From Cryoendolithus antarcticus (taxonomy: Eukaryota; Ascomycota; Dothideomycetes; Cladosporiales; Cladosporiaceae): 64,000 bases of DNA. Below the pieces are notes generated by a model. It ran no database searches and had not been told where the DNA came from. It saw only the letters and a list, made by a program, of their open reading frames with translations. Position numbers and translations under genes: made by a program. Below, piece after piece: positions 53,421 through 63,900 of this stretch (position 1 is its first letter; each line of letters starts with the position of its first letter). The stretch spans positions 124,001 to 188,000 of the forward strand of contig NAJO01000016.1 in assembly GCA_002077065.1 (NCBI GenBank), in the 5' to 3' direction.

Positions 53421-54279
53421 GGAGTCGAATTCGACTGCCCAACACGTTTCACTTATCTTATTGCGACTTGCATTCCGCATATTCAGCGTCACGATCCAAG
53501 CTGACGATGTTCCACCCGCAGCGCCACATTGGAAGGAAATACCAAGGATGGACGACGGTCAACAAAGCATCCCTCTTCTGGGCAGTGGCGTTGCTCGCAT
53601 GCCAAGTCGAGGCGCAGCTGCCGCGCAGCGAGTATGGATTATCATCACAACAACGATTCCATGCTCTCGCGCGTATGATGAAACAGAGTCAATTCGTGTG
53701 GGTCCGATTAAACAGGCTGATACCAGCTTGTCTATTTATCTGCTACTAAGCTAAATTGCGAGGATAGCAAGGTTCAAAACCTCACGGCTCTCACTCCAAA
53801 TCTGTGGACAGCAGCACTACAGGCATTAGGACCGCAGCAGAATCGTCTACGCCATCATGCGCCCCTTGGATGACTTGGTTTCGCCCGAATATCTTCCCCT
53901 CCGGTCGCTGTGATCGGAATTGCATGCTGAACGAAGTTGTGGTCTTTGATATCGTGAACTCATATCATGCTCTGGTTGAGAATGTCATGTTCCGCATCGC
54001 CCAGTAGTCTGTCACGTTCTCCGCCTTGGGTAGCATGCAGCGCAGTCAGATACTTCACGAACAATGCAGCTCCCTTGGCAGATGCGATACCAATTTGAGA
54101 GTATCTCGAGCGGCAGTCGAGCAGCGTAGCTCAAGTTTGGGTAGGCTTTCACTCGAGCTTCATGAGCTTAGACACGTAGTCGATTACCTGTATCGGCGCT
54201 GCCTTCAGTAGCTATTATGTCGCAAATTGACAACTCGTCCGGAGCAGAGTCTCTGAGCAGCACGGCCAGGGTCAGAAGC
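53421..54279. other. Intergenic, nothing recognised
   Basis: 859 bp upstream of the nucleotidase gene and downstream of the DUF6594 gene. May hold a missing first exon of the nucleotidase. Short frames only. Confidence 0.45.
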
Positions 54280-55264
54280 TCAACCAGGCGTGCTTGGCGT
54301 GCTCGGGTTAGCATTTGCTATGTTTCCAGACACAAAGACCACTAGCACCGCTGAGTATGCAGCGGTTGCGGCGAAGATGCTATCGCGACTCGTAGTTGTC
54401 GCCATACTCATTGTGAGAGAAAACACCAGGATGAAGACGATGACCATGGCCAAACGAGCATCGGAATCCGTGACGAAGTACAGTGCGAGTACTGGTGCGA
54501 CGAGCAGAGCGCTTGCGATCGCTGTGCTCAGGGCGGACACAAAGCGGGCCACTTGACGGCCTTCGAGGTGCCTTGCTCTATCCCATTCGCGATGCGAAAG
54601 TCGCTATGTGTGTCAGCTCTGCTACCATGAGCAGTTGAAGTGAGACACTGACCTTGCCAGGGAACGGCCAGTGATGCCGAAGGAACGTCGAGAGGGCATC
54701 GTGGTTCGCTGGCGGCGCTAGGGCGACGAGATCAGCTGCCTCATCAAGCATGTGCTGCTCAGGACCATCAAGCCTGTGATGCAAGCCATCCTCTCCGTTG
54801 AGTTCAACGCGATACGCATGTAGAGTGCGTGAGCGAGGTGACTCCAGTTTCAATATGTGCAGTTCCCGAAGTAAGGTTTCGTCTAGCGGCGATCAGATCG
54901 TCTCCACTCCCTCGCAACACTGCGATCGCTCACGGTATTCCTTCGATATCACCTGCGCTCGATCCAACAGTGTTCGCCTTCTTCTCTGTAAATCACTCCG
55001 CGTATCAATTGTAGAGTGCTCCGCTCCTCGCGGCCAGGTTCTGAACGCGTGATGTGCATCGATGTCACGGCTTCGTGCCAGCTCTTCCTGAAGTGCATGA
55101 AGCTCGTCTTCAACCGCGATGAGTTCGCCCTGCATATTTAGCAGTACTGTGGCAGTGAGACGACCAAAGCGGCGAAAGATATAAGTGTCATGGTCTGGGT
55201 CTCGAGAGATGAAGTCCGAAATGGCTGGGTATCCGTCTGAAAGCGACGACATTCTGACAGCCAT
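54280..55264 (-). CDS. DUF6594 fungal membrane protein
   Basis: 294-residue protein of a fungal-specific family with C-terminal membrane helices. Exons 55264-54934, 54882-54653 and 54603-54280; introns 51 and 49 bp (GTGAGC-CTAG, GTCAGT-ATAG). The first intron hides an in-frame TGA at 54893; removing it joins SKEYHETLLRELHIL as in the family. Landmarks: DGYPAISDFISRDPDHDTYIF, RRFGRLTATVLLNMQGEL, then HHWPFPGK joined to RLSHREWDRARHL, and two or three hydrophobic helices (AIASALLVAPVLALYFV, LAMVIVFILVFSLTM, FAATAAYSAVLVVFVSGN). The GN-ending last helix is typical. Function of the family is unknown. Start could also be the ATG at 55252. Confidence 0.85.
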
Positions 55265-55731
55265 CACCTTAGATCTGAGAACGGCCTCAGAGTGCGCAAC
55301 ACGTCCAGGAGGTTAACAGACCAAGACCTGATGCGGGTCCAAATGGTATCAGCACACTGCGCGCTCGAGAAGTGGCATCACGCTGAATCCAAGGCATGCG
55401 TGCATGGTGGTGGCTGAGTTGCTCGGCGCCTGGGCTACACCAGTGCGACTTCCATGACATTCGACTGCTCGGCACACATACCTATCCTAAGTACCATCCC
55501 CTTCATCTTTCTAGAAACGCCAAACCAAGTGCAAGCTACAGTACACCCGATAACGAGTGAAGGCTGCCAGCTGGATTGCGAAGACATAGGTGCGGCACCG
55601 CAACTTGACCGGTACGTACTGTGCGGCACACCCAGATTCCAGGATCGCTTCACGAAAGAACGGAGAGGGCTCAAGCATCACATCCATGTCTCGCGCTCGG
55701 CGTGGCTCGACATTGATTAGAGTTCACCATC
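55265..55731. other. Intergenic between divergent genes
   Basis: 467 bp. An 88-codon plus-strand frame (55454-55720) ends 11 bp before the next ATG; I see no motif in it and treat it as noncoding. Confidence 0.45.
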
Positions 55732-57126
55732 ATGTTCGCCAATCCTCCGCCATGGGTTAACTACCGTCAGCCGGCATTGATAAGCCAGTCAAGATGTAGC
55801 TATCAGACGGCTGGACACTATGGGCTTCCGCCACAGTACGAATATGAGACACCGCGGTATGATGCGCGATCAGGACAGTCTACAACGCGGGTACGTCGCG
55901 CTTCGGAACAGAGGCAACACAGCTACTATTATAGCGCTTACGGAGACTACACCACTCCCCCTTCCTATCCAGGCGCCGGGAGCACTTCGAAACGGGGGGA
56001 GTACATCGACAGTCACTCCGGAGGCTATGTCCGTCCACCTCAACTTGACCTTGCAGCCATTACTCGTAGCTCGAGTAGAAGCAATTCGAGTGAAAGCAGC
56101 TCGAGTAGAAGCATAGATCCACTGTGCACAGCACTGATGGAGCGTTCGGGTCGGATGTTCTATGACAAAGGTGCGCGACAGGAACAAATTCTGGAGCCAC
56201 GTTTGCCATCGAACGTCGCTGGCCAAGATGTACTCGCGCTGTTAGATCATGGCTCGAGTGGAAACTTTATGTCAATGGACTTCGCCAGACGTCAAGGCCT
56301 CCAGATCTTGCCAATGTCAAGTCACAGCGTGAAAGCCGCGAACGGCGCTAAGATCGCACTCGCGGGCACAGTCGATGCCCCATTTGGTGTCATGGGCACA
56401 AGCAAGATTGAGCTACTTCGCTTCCACGTTATGGCCACCGGCGTCACCGATGTCATACTCGGACATCGCTTTCTGCAACTGACAAAAGCGTTCACCCGAT
56501 TCCGCGCTCAGATCGTGCACACGGCACGCCGAGCTAGAGGCTCTCGCCTGCGTCATGTACGCTTCTTGCAAGGTTCCGTTCAGCAAGTGCGAGGTTACTT
56601 GGATCACGGACGTATCGATGCTGTGGCGGATACTGGGTCAGACGTCACGCTTCTTTCAAGTTTATATGCAAGGGAGCGGGGACTGAAGGTCTCGTACAAT
56701 CGGCAGGACCAAGTCGAACTAGAGTTCGCCGATGGATCGACCATGTGGACGCAGGGCTGTGTAAGAGACGTGGACTGGAAATACGACAGTGTAACGCCAT
56801 CCACGCATCGACTGGATGCCTACATCCTGAACTCCCTCCCATGCGGCGTTCTCATAGGTTACGATGTACTATATGCGACGGACGCGTTCGCAATGCATGC
56901 GGATGCACTCTTCAGCCAGTACGATCGGGACTCTGATATTGAGGACACCCTCGATCACAACCTGAACTACATTCAACGTCGCTCCCAAGCGGGTATGGTG
57001 TCTCCCATATGCTCATATAGGCATCGCACGTCGACTCACTTTCTTCCAGGTGGCCCCGAGACCGCACTAGAAGCGTGGCAAGCCGCAAAGACTTTGGCAC
57101 TCAGCCGCTACGGTGTGGCACAGTGA
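55732..57126 (+). CDS. Protein with two retropepsin-like aspartic protease domains in one chain
   Basis: 464-residue single-exon protein. The first 130 residues are Ser/Tyr/Arg-rich and probably disordered. Two retropepsin-like halves follow. Half 1 (about residues 150-260): VLALLDHGSSGNFMSMDFAR, SVKAANGAKIALAGTV and TDVILGHRFL. Half 2 (about residues 280-400): IDAVADTGSDVTLLSSLYAR, VELEFADGSTMWTQGCV and LPCGVLIGYDVL. Each has the flap-like strand and the hydrophobic-hydrophobic-G motif. Half 2 has the canonical D-T-G; half 1 has D-H-G. Retropepsins act as homodimers, so a single chain with two halves could form an intramolecular dimer like pepsin. No Gag, reverse transcriptase or integrase lies nearby, so it is a host-type gene. 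Activity is unproven. Confidence 0.75.
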   Translation: MFANPPPWVNYRQPALISQSRCSYQTAGHYGLPPQYEYETPRYDARSGQSTTRVRRASEQRQHSYYYSAYGDYTTPPSYPGAGSTSKRGEYIDSHSGGYVRPPQLDLAAITRSSSRSNSSESSSSRSIDPLCTALMERSGRMFYDKGARQEQILEPRLPSNVAGQDVLALLDHGSSGNFMSMDFARRQGLQILPMSSHSVKAANGAKIALAGTVDAPFGVMGTSKIELLRFHVMATGVTDVILGHRFLQLTKAFTRFRAQIVHTARRARGSRLRHVRFLQGSVQQVRGYLDHGRIDAVADTGSDVTLLSSLYARERGLKVSYNRQDQVELEFADGSTMWTQGCVRDVDWKYDSVTPSTHRLDAYILNSLPCGVLIGYDVLYATDAFAMHADALFSQYDRDSDIEDTLDHNLNYIQRRSQAGMVSPICSYRHRTSTHFLPGGPETALEAWQAAKTLALSRYGVAQ

Positions 57127-57511
57127 GCAGCGTAGGCCCTTTCAGCCGCTGAACGCGACGCATTTGTTGCGCCTTTCCGAGCCGAGTTCGATGCTGTTCT
57201 GCAGGCAGAACCACCGACAGGCACCACATCCGGCACCACCACAAACGACGGCCACGATCCAGGGCAGAGTCCCCGAAAACGTCAGTGGCCATGGTGGCAG
57301 AAACGTGGCGCCAATACATCTCGATAGATTGCGATCAAGCTCAGGTCTCGGAGTGTGACGAATTCGGCGGCGACAGATCACCGAGGCTCGTCGTCATCGC
57401 AATCAGGTGCATCTTCGTAGCACGCCCCTCAAGATGGTCTCAAGACGAGGCGCTACGATTCATGCCTTCATTCAACGGTGGGAAAGTTATTCACGATTTG
57501 GGCGCAGGCAG
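57127..57511. other. Intergenic, nothing recognised
   Basis: 385 bp of 3' flank of the retropepsin-like gene. Short frames without motifs. Confidence 0.5.
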
Positions 57512-57719
57512 CGGAGCGCACTGTGCAAGTAGAAGCTAGGTCTAGGTTCGTCCGGTAGATTTGGGGTAGCGAAATAAGGGCGCAGTTGATCTATGATACC
57601 CCGGAAGTGAGACGCCGGAGCACACTGTGCAAGGAGAAGTTGGGTCTCGGTTTATCGGCAGCTTCAAGGGTGCGAAGCAAGGGCGCAATTAATTTATGAT
57701 ACCCCGTAAGTCAGAGTAT
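57512..57719. repeat. Imperfect tandem duplication, about 104-bp unit
   Basis: Two adjacent copies, 57512-57615 and 57616 to about 57719. Shared blocks in the same order include CGGAGC(G/A)CACTGTGCAAG at the start, AAGGGCGCA in the middle and TATGATACCCCG near the end (57592 and 57695). Identity is clearly above background but with many substitutions and a small length difference. No coding frame is conserved across the units. Confidence 0.8.
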
Positions 57720-57913
57720 GATATTTGCACTGTAGGAATCGATGAGTTGAATTCAATGCCGCGCTCAGTGGCATCATGTTATTGGTGTCATATCATACAC
57801 TTGTCCTGTTCGCCCTATGTGCATATACATAGCCTCTGCGGCATCGCTGTCGTCTATATCTGTTGTTTCGTCGCGCTAGCAAGTCATACGAAATCTCCCT
57901 TCAAAGGGAGTAT

Positions 57914-60900
57914 CTACCCAGTGCACGCCGGCGCCCCACTGCTGCTCTTCGTGCTGGTCTGGAACACCGTCATCGTGCTCTTGACAGTTGTCGTCTTCGT
58001 CACCAATGCACCCTGCACAGTCACTGTAGAGGTGCTAGCCTGTCCGCTCGAGGTCTTGAATACCGTCGAGGTCGAGGCTTGGAGGGTCGTGACACTCGTG
58101 ACGTACGAGTTGGCGCTGTTGACCACGGTCACAGTGTTGGCGGGTAGGGAAGTGGTGCTTGTCGAGGAGATGATCTTGTAGCTCGTTGAGGTTGTGGCGG
58201 CTTGGGTCTCGGTTATTGTCGATGTCGAGGTGACGAGGCTGGTGATCGTCGAGACTGGCGCTGTGATGGTCGACTCGACCACCTTGGTGGAGATCTGCGT
58301 CACGGTTGCCACGTTGCCTCGATTGGTGAAGACCTCTGTGGAGGTCTTGTACGATGTAGTAAAGACTGTCGATGTGGTCGGCTTGGGCGTGGAGTAGACT
58401 GTCACTACACTGGTGACTGTAGCGTACACTGTCGAGCCTCCCTGCGACACTGTCGATGTCTTGGTGAAGGCTGTGACGGTGGCAAACACAGTCGAAGTAA
58501 CTGTTCCTGCAGCGCGGACTTCGAGCCCACGTCGGAAGAGGCGTGCACCAACTGTAGGTGCGCAAGTGATTTTTGTTTTCTTTGTCGTAGTCTTGAGTGA
58601 AGTCGTCGATACAGTAGTCGTTGACCCTTTCACGGTGGTAGTCTTGACCAGCTGCGCGCCGGAGAGGGAGATCGTGCTCGTGATGGTCGACCCCTTCGGT
58701 GTCGAGGTCTTGTATACTGTCGACACTGTACCTTCCTGGTTCGTGACTGTGCTTGGCTTGGGCGTGAACGTTGAGACGACGTAGACAGTCGTGGTGGCTT
58801 TTACTGTGGTGGCCTTCGGGTAGTAGGTCGAGGTTGTGGTGACATATGCTGTGCTCTTGACGGTTTGCGCGTTGCCCTTGATCGTGGTGGTTGACACGTC
58901 AGTCTCAGTCGACCTGATAGTGACAGTGGACGCTGCTTCAGTGACAGTGGAGCTGACAATGGTAGTCGCCTTGACAGTCGAGGTCCTCAGGACAGGCGCT
59001 GCTGTAGATTCCGTATCTACTTCAGTCGTGCGAACGACAGACGTCGAAGTCACGTCGCCGACAGTGATAGTAGTGTAGGCAATCTCCTTGTCCGTGGTAT
59101 ACTTGGTCGTATACACTGTCACGATCGGTAGTGTGGAGCTCGTGGTACTGACGATGCTCGAAGTTGAGCTCGTCGACAACACTGTGCTGCTGACAATAGA
59201 GCTCGTGCTGGTGACTCCACAAGGCGCCGGAGCAGATCCAATCCCAGGCACGAACGGCTGGGAATCCACGACCGAGAAGTCGATCCACGAAGTCGACAAG
59301 AACAGATTCTGCAACTGGAATTGCACGACCTCCACATCGCTGAATTGCTTTGAGAAAGGCACACGTCCACAGATCCCGCTGCCGGGGCCATAGTTGTGAT
59401 ACTCTCCGTACGTCACAGCATCCGTGTTCGGCGTCGACTTGCTCCATTGATCCCACCCAGCCTTGCCGATCATGCCGTCGAGATAGCTGTCAATGTATGC
59501 CACGCGAGCAAGGTTGTTCCATGGACGGCCGAGTGAGACGTTCCTCCAAGTCGAGGCAGCTACGCCAACCGCAGGGACGATGCGCGACTGATCGAAGACA
59601 AAGGCAGTGTTGCTGGTGTTGGTCGTCCTCTTGTGCGCAGTGATCGAGTCACCCTCCTCATTCACTCCGATAGTGCTGTTCAAGAAGTACCCAGAGCCAC
59701 TACCAAAGATGAAATCAATGTTACCCTCGATGTACGTCTTGTGCGTGAATATCGAGCCAGAAATGTAGAGTGTGTCCTGGTTGCCATAGATCTGACAAGC
59801 ATGCATGAAGGCGAACTTCGAGCTCTTGACTGCAAAGCCGAGTGAGGCGATGTTCTGCTGTGTGCCGTTGTTGTTGCGGAAGTTGACATTGTAGGCGTAG
59901 AAATTGTTGCCGGTAGCATACACTGTGGCAGTGTCGACATCAGAGCCTGTGCCTTGGGTGTCTTCTCCGTAGCTCTGCTGGATTGTGACTTGGTTCTTGG
60001 CGTAGTCATCAGTAGCGCTGGAGTAGCCCATGAAGATCGTTGAGCCGGACTTGTTGACAATGAGCTTCTCGTTGTACGTGCCAGGGTAGATGAAAATCGT
60101 AGCGTTCTGCTTGGACGATATAGGTGCGGCGTTGAGGGCACTCTGGATCGTGCTGTACACTGTCTGACCTGCGATCGGGCTCTGCGAGACGATGAGTGCG
60201 CCAGCTGGAGGTGTGGTGCCGTTGTAGACCGAGCTACCGCCCACAGTGATATTGCCGGGTGGAGGAGGCGCGGTCGGACCAGGCGTGACAATGCTGTTGA
60301 AGTAGGTCATATCAATCCAAGAAGTCGAGTCCATTACACTTGCGAGTGGGTAAGTGTCCGATGTTAGTAACGTGGCATTGCCGAATGCAAGTCTGGCAGC
60401 GCTATTGGTCTCCCATCGCGAAGGACCGACATTATTGTACTCTCCGAACATAATGTTCGACGTGCGAGGATCAGTCACCGACCAAACCTTCCAGCCTGTG
60501 GGCGAGATTGCAGTGTCGAGGTAAGAGTTCTTGACGACCACCAAAGCGAATGCAGAGTACGGACGACCCAGGAACACCTTACCAGACAGGTCCACAGTAG
60601 CCTTCGGCGAAGCACCAAAGTAGCACTGATCAAAGATGTAGCCTCCAATCGAACTGCTGGAAGCCCTGCTCTGCGCAGTGATAGCAGACGAAGCACGCTT
60701 GGCGCCAATCGTGCAACCCTTGAAGTAAGCCTTCGAGTAGCCCCAAATGAAGTCGATGGCGCCGCCAATGTAGCATGACTCGAAGTACTGGTAGCCGTTC
60801 GTACTACCAGTGAGGAGAGTATCTTGCCAGCCGTCGAATGAGCAGCCGTAGAAGGAGATGTGAGAGCCGTATGTGCTGCCAGCAAGTGTAACGTAGTTGG

Positions 60901-63900
60901 CCTCAGCGCCATCAATATTGTCGGTGTTGATGAAGATGATATTGTAGAAAGCGATGTTGTTGGATGCTGTGCTGATCGTAGCAGTCTCTGCGTCGTTATG
61001 GCCCGCCGGAAGAGGGCTCAAAGTCAGACCTCGAGCGTACTGGATCGTTACGGTGGAGTTCTGGTATGCTTGACCTGGGTTGCCAGTCGTGTAGCCAATG
61101 ATGCGAACAGCGCCTGGGCGGTTGATGGACGGCACTTGCTCGGTGTAGCTACCAGAATACAAGAAGATCGTCTGGTTCGTGTTGTCACTGGGCAACGATG
61201 CCAGAGCGCTGGTGAGGTTAGCATAGGAGCCGTTAACCTGACCATTAGGCGAGACGAGAACCGCAAATGGTGGAGCCACAGTGCCACTGTCCGGGTGAGC
61301 ATTGACGGTGGAGGTAGTGGTCGGGCCAGTTGAGATCGGCGATGTCCCAGTAGGTGCCGTGGCAGTGGCATTGAAAGGTGCCGGGTAGTTCCACGCAGTC
61401 TGATCGATGAACGTCGTATCACCAACAACATTCGCCAGCGAGAACGGAGTGATTTGATCAGCAGTCATGGCAGTCGCGAACGAGACACGCGATGAGACGC
61501 CAGAGCCAGGACCCGTGTTGTTGTACTCGCCAAAGGTGACGTTTGAAGTCTGCGGAGCGCTGGTGCTCCATTGCTGCCACCCTGCAGCCGCGATGTGTTG
61601 ATCGAGGTACGAGTTCTTGTAGACCACCGTGCTGAAGCTGGAGTACGGTCGGCCAAGGAAGGTCGCGCCCATCGTGGTACCGTAGGTGGAAGTGTACGTG
61701 ACTTTGCACTCATCGAATACATAGCTCGTCGTGGTTCCTGCAACGCGACCTTGTGCGGCGATGCAGGCACCTTTCGTGTTCGAAGCAATAACAGAGCGGT
61801 AGAAGTACGCAGTCGAGAAGCCCCAGACGAAGTCGATGGAGCCCTCGACGTAGCAGTGCGAGAAAATTTGGATGCCCTTGTTGGCAAGCAGAGTGTCTTG
61901 GTAGCCGACAAATGAGCAGCCGTAAGCAGCAAAGTTGTTGGCGTAGACATCCACAGCCAAGGCAGTGCTGTTGGGTGTCTGTGGGTACAAGTTGATGAAG
62001 TCGATGTTGTAGACAGCAAAGTCGGGTAGGCTGCCAGTCTTCTTGACATTAAGCACCGGCGTGAGCTCGTTCTGGCCAGCACTGGTAAGGACACCCTTCG
62101 AGAACTGCACTTTGACCTTGTTTTGTGAGTAGTCGCTGGCTGCGCCAGTCTCGCCCATGAGCGTGACTTTGCCATTGCGAGTAATGCTGATCTGCTCGTT
62201 GTATACGCCGGCAGCGACGAAGATGGTGTATGGTTGATTGTCGTTGGGCACAGCAGCGATAGCAGACGCGATAGTGCTGTACTGGCAGCCTGTGGCGTTC
62301 TGCGATACCGCGAGCGTCGCAGATGGTGTTGGCGTGGCGCAGGTGACGGAAGCCGAGCCGCTTGTAGACGAAGCAGATGATGTGGGCGTAGCCGTCGATA
62401 TCGTGGAAGCCGAGGAGACCTGAGCGCTGTCTGAGCTCTGGATCAAAGCTAGTACTGTAGGGTCGATCCAGCTCATATCAGTCGACGAATAGCCGGCAAA
62501 GGCGTTGGCGAAGACCTTGTCGATCGTGAATGCCGAGACTTGGTCAGCTGAGAGCTGGTAGTCGCATGTAGCAGCACCTCGATTGGCAGCATTGTTGGAG
62601 TACGCGCCAGCGCCCGTAGTTCCAAACTCGCCGAAAGTTGCAATCACGCTGCACCCGGTAGAGTACACACCGCCTGGAGCGATGAGGCTTCCGAGGGCTG
62701 TCCCTCGGTAGATAACACTCAGGTATGACGCGACACCGTTCGGTGTCGCGAGGTACACATTTGATACACTGCCTAGCACAGAGCTGCTGTCGACCACAAG
62801 CGTCGCATTGAAGTTCACACCACCGATGGTTGCGCCCTTGCCGTAGAAGATGCTCGAGCCGGACGTGAGAGGCTGAATGATACTGCCGTAGACATACACT
62901 GTTGGGTAGTTGTAGAACAGCTTGTCGGTGCCAGAGATGAACGAGTTGGCGATCAGCGTAATGCCGTACGAGCTCTGGTACACACCCTGCGCACTCGACA
63001 CAAGTGCGCAAGTCAGGATCTGGACGTTCATGCCCTTGGCGTTGATAGCAGAGCCGACACCACCGGTAGTGGCAGTATTGGTAATGTTGAGATTGCGTAG
63101 GGTCAAGCCCTTCCCGTTGCTGGTGCCGAAGGTAATTGTACCTGTGCCGCTCGATGTGATAACGACTTGATTATCAGAGACAGCCGTAGCGGCTGGTCCA
63201 GATATAGTGACGACTTGTGTACCAGGGACAACGAAGGCGCTGTATGTACCCGGTAGCACGGTGATGGAAGCGATGGCGCTGTTCTGGGCAGCGGTGACAG
63301 CCGCACCAATGTCACTAAACTGGGCCGATGCCGTTGCGACAGTGAGGACAGAGGCTGCAGTTGACGAGGTGGAACTCGACAAGCTGGTGATCGAGGTTGT
63401 TGACGAAGTGCCACTAGATGTAGCGTCGGTCGACGATGTCCCTGTGGAGGTAGCAGTCCCTGACGTGGTCGTGCCGGTCGTGTCAGTAGTGGCTGTCGAT
63501 GACGTTGTCGCTGTCGAGAGACTTGTAGAGGCTGTAGACGAAGCACTGCTCGTCGTCGACGATAGTGTGCTGCTGCTGACAGAGACGATTGGTGCCGATC
63601 CGACTTGAGCAGCATCGGCGCTCTGGATCGCTTGGAGTACACTCGAATCAATCCACGTCGTATCGAAGCTACTGTCTCCCGGGAATCCGTGACCGAACAG
63701 CTGGTCCACGGAGTAGCCGGACAGCTGGGAAGCAGTGAGGCTCTGATCGCAAGCCGCATTGCGCGTCGCAGCGTTCGCCGTGGTCATAGCGCCAGCGCCA
63801 GTGTTGGCGAACTCGCCGTAGACAGCAGCATAGCTGCATACAGTCGTACGGACACCAGAAGGAGCGATCAAGCTGCCAAGCGAAGTCCCCCGGAAGATTG

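Noticed and set aside
53740..53800. tRNA-like B-box (GGTTCAAAACC)
   Set aside because: No matching A-box, anticodon arm or acceptor stem can be folded around it.
55454..55720. 88-codon plus-strand frame just before the retropepsin-like gene
   Set aside because: Ends 11 bp before the ATG and could look like an upstream exon, but no splice pair joins it in frame and it has no retropepsin motif.
55732..57126. Retrotransposon Gag-Pol origin for the double retropepsin
   Set aside because: No reverse transcriptase, RNase H, integrase, zinc-knuckle Gag or long terminal repeats are seen nearby, and the gene is intact with its own start and stop.
60860..61333. 157-codon plus-strand frame within the pectinesterase gene
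   Set aside because: Opposes a region with clear catalytic motifs on the minus strand; no homology of its own.
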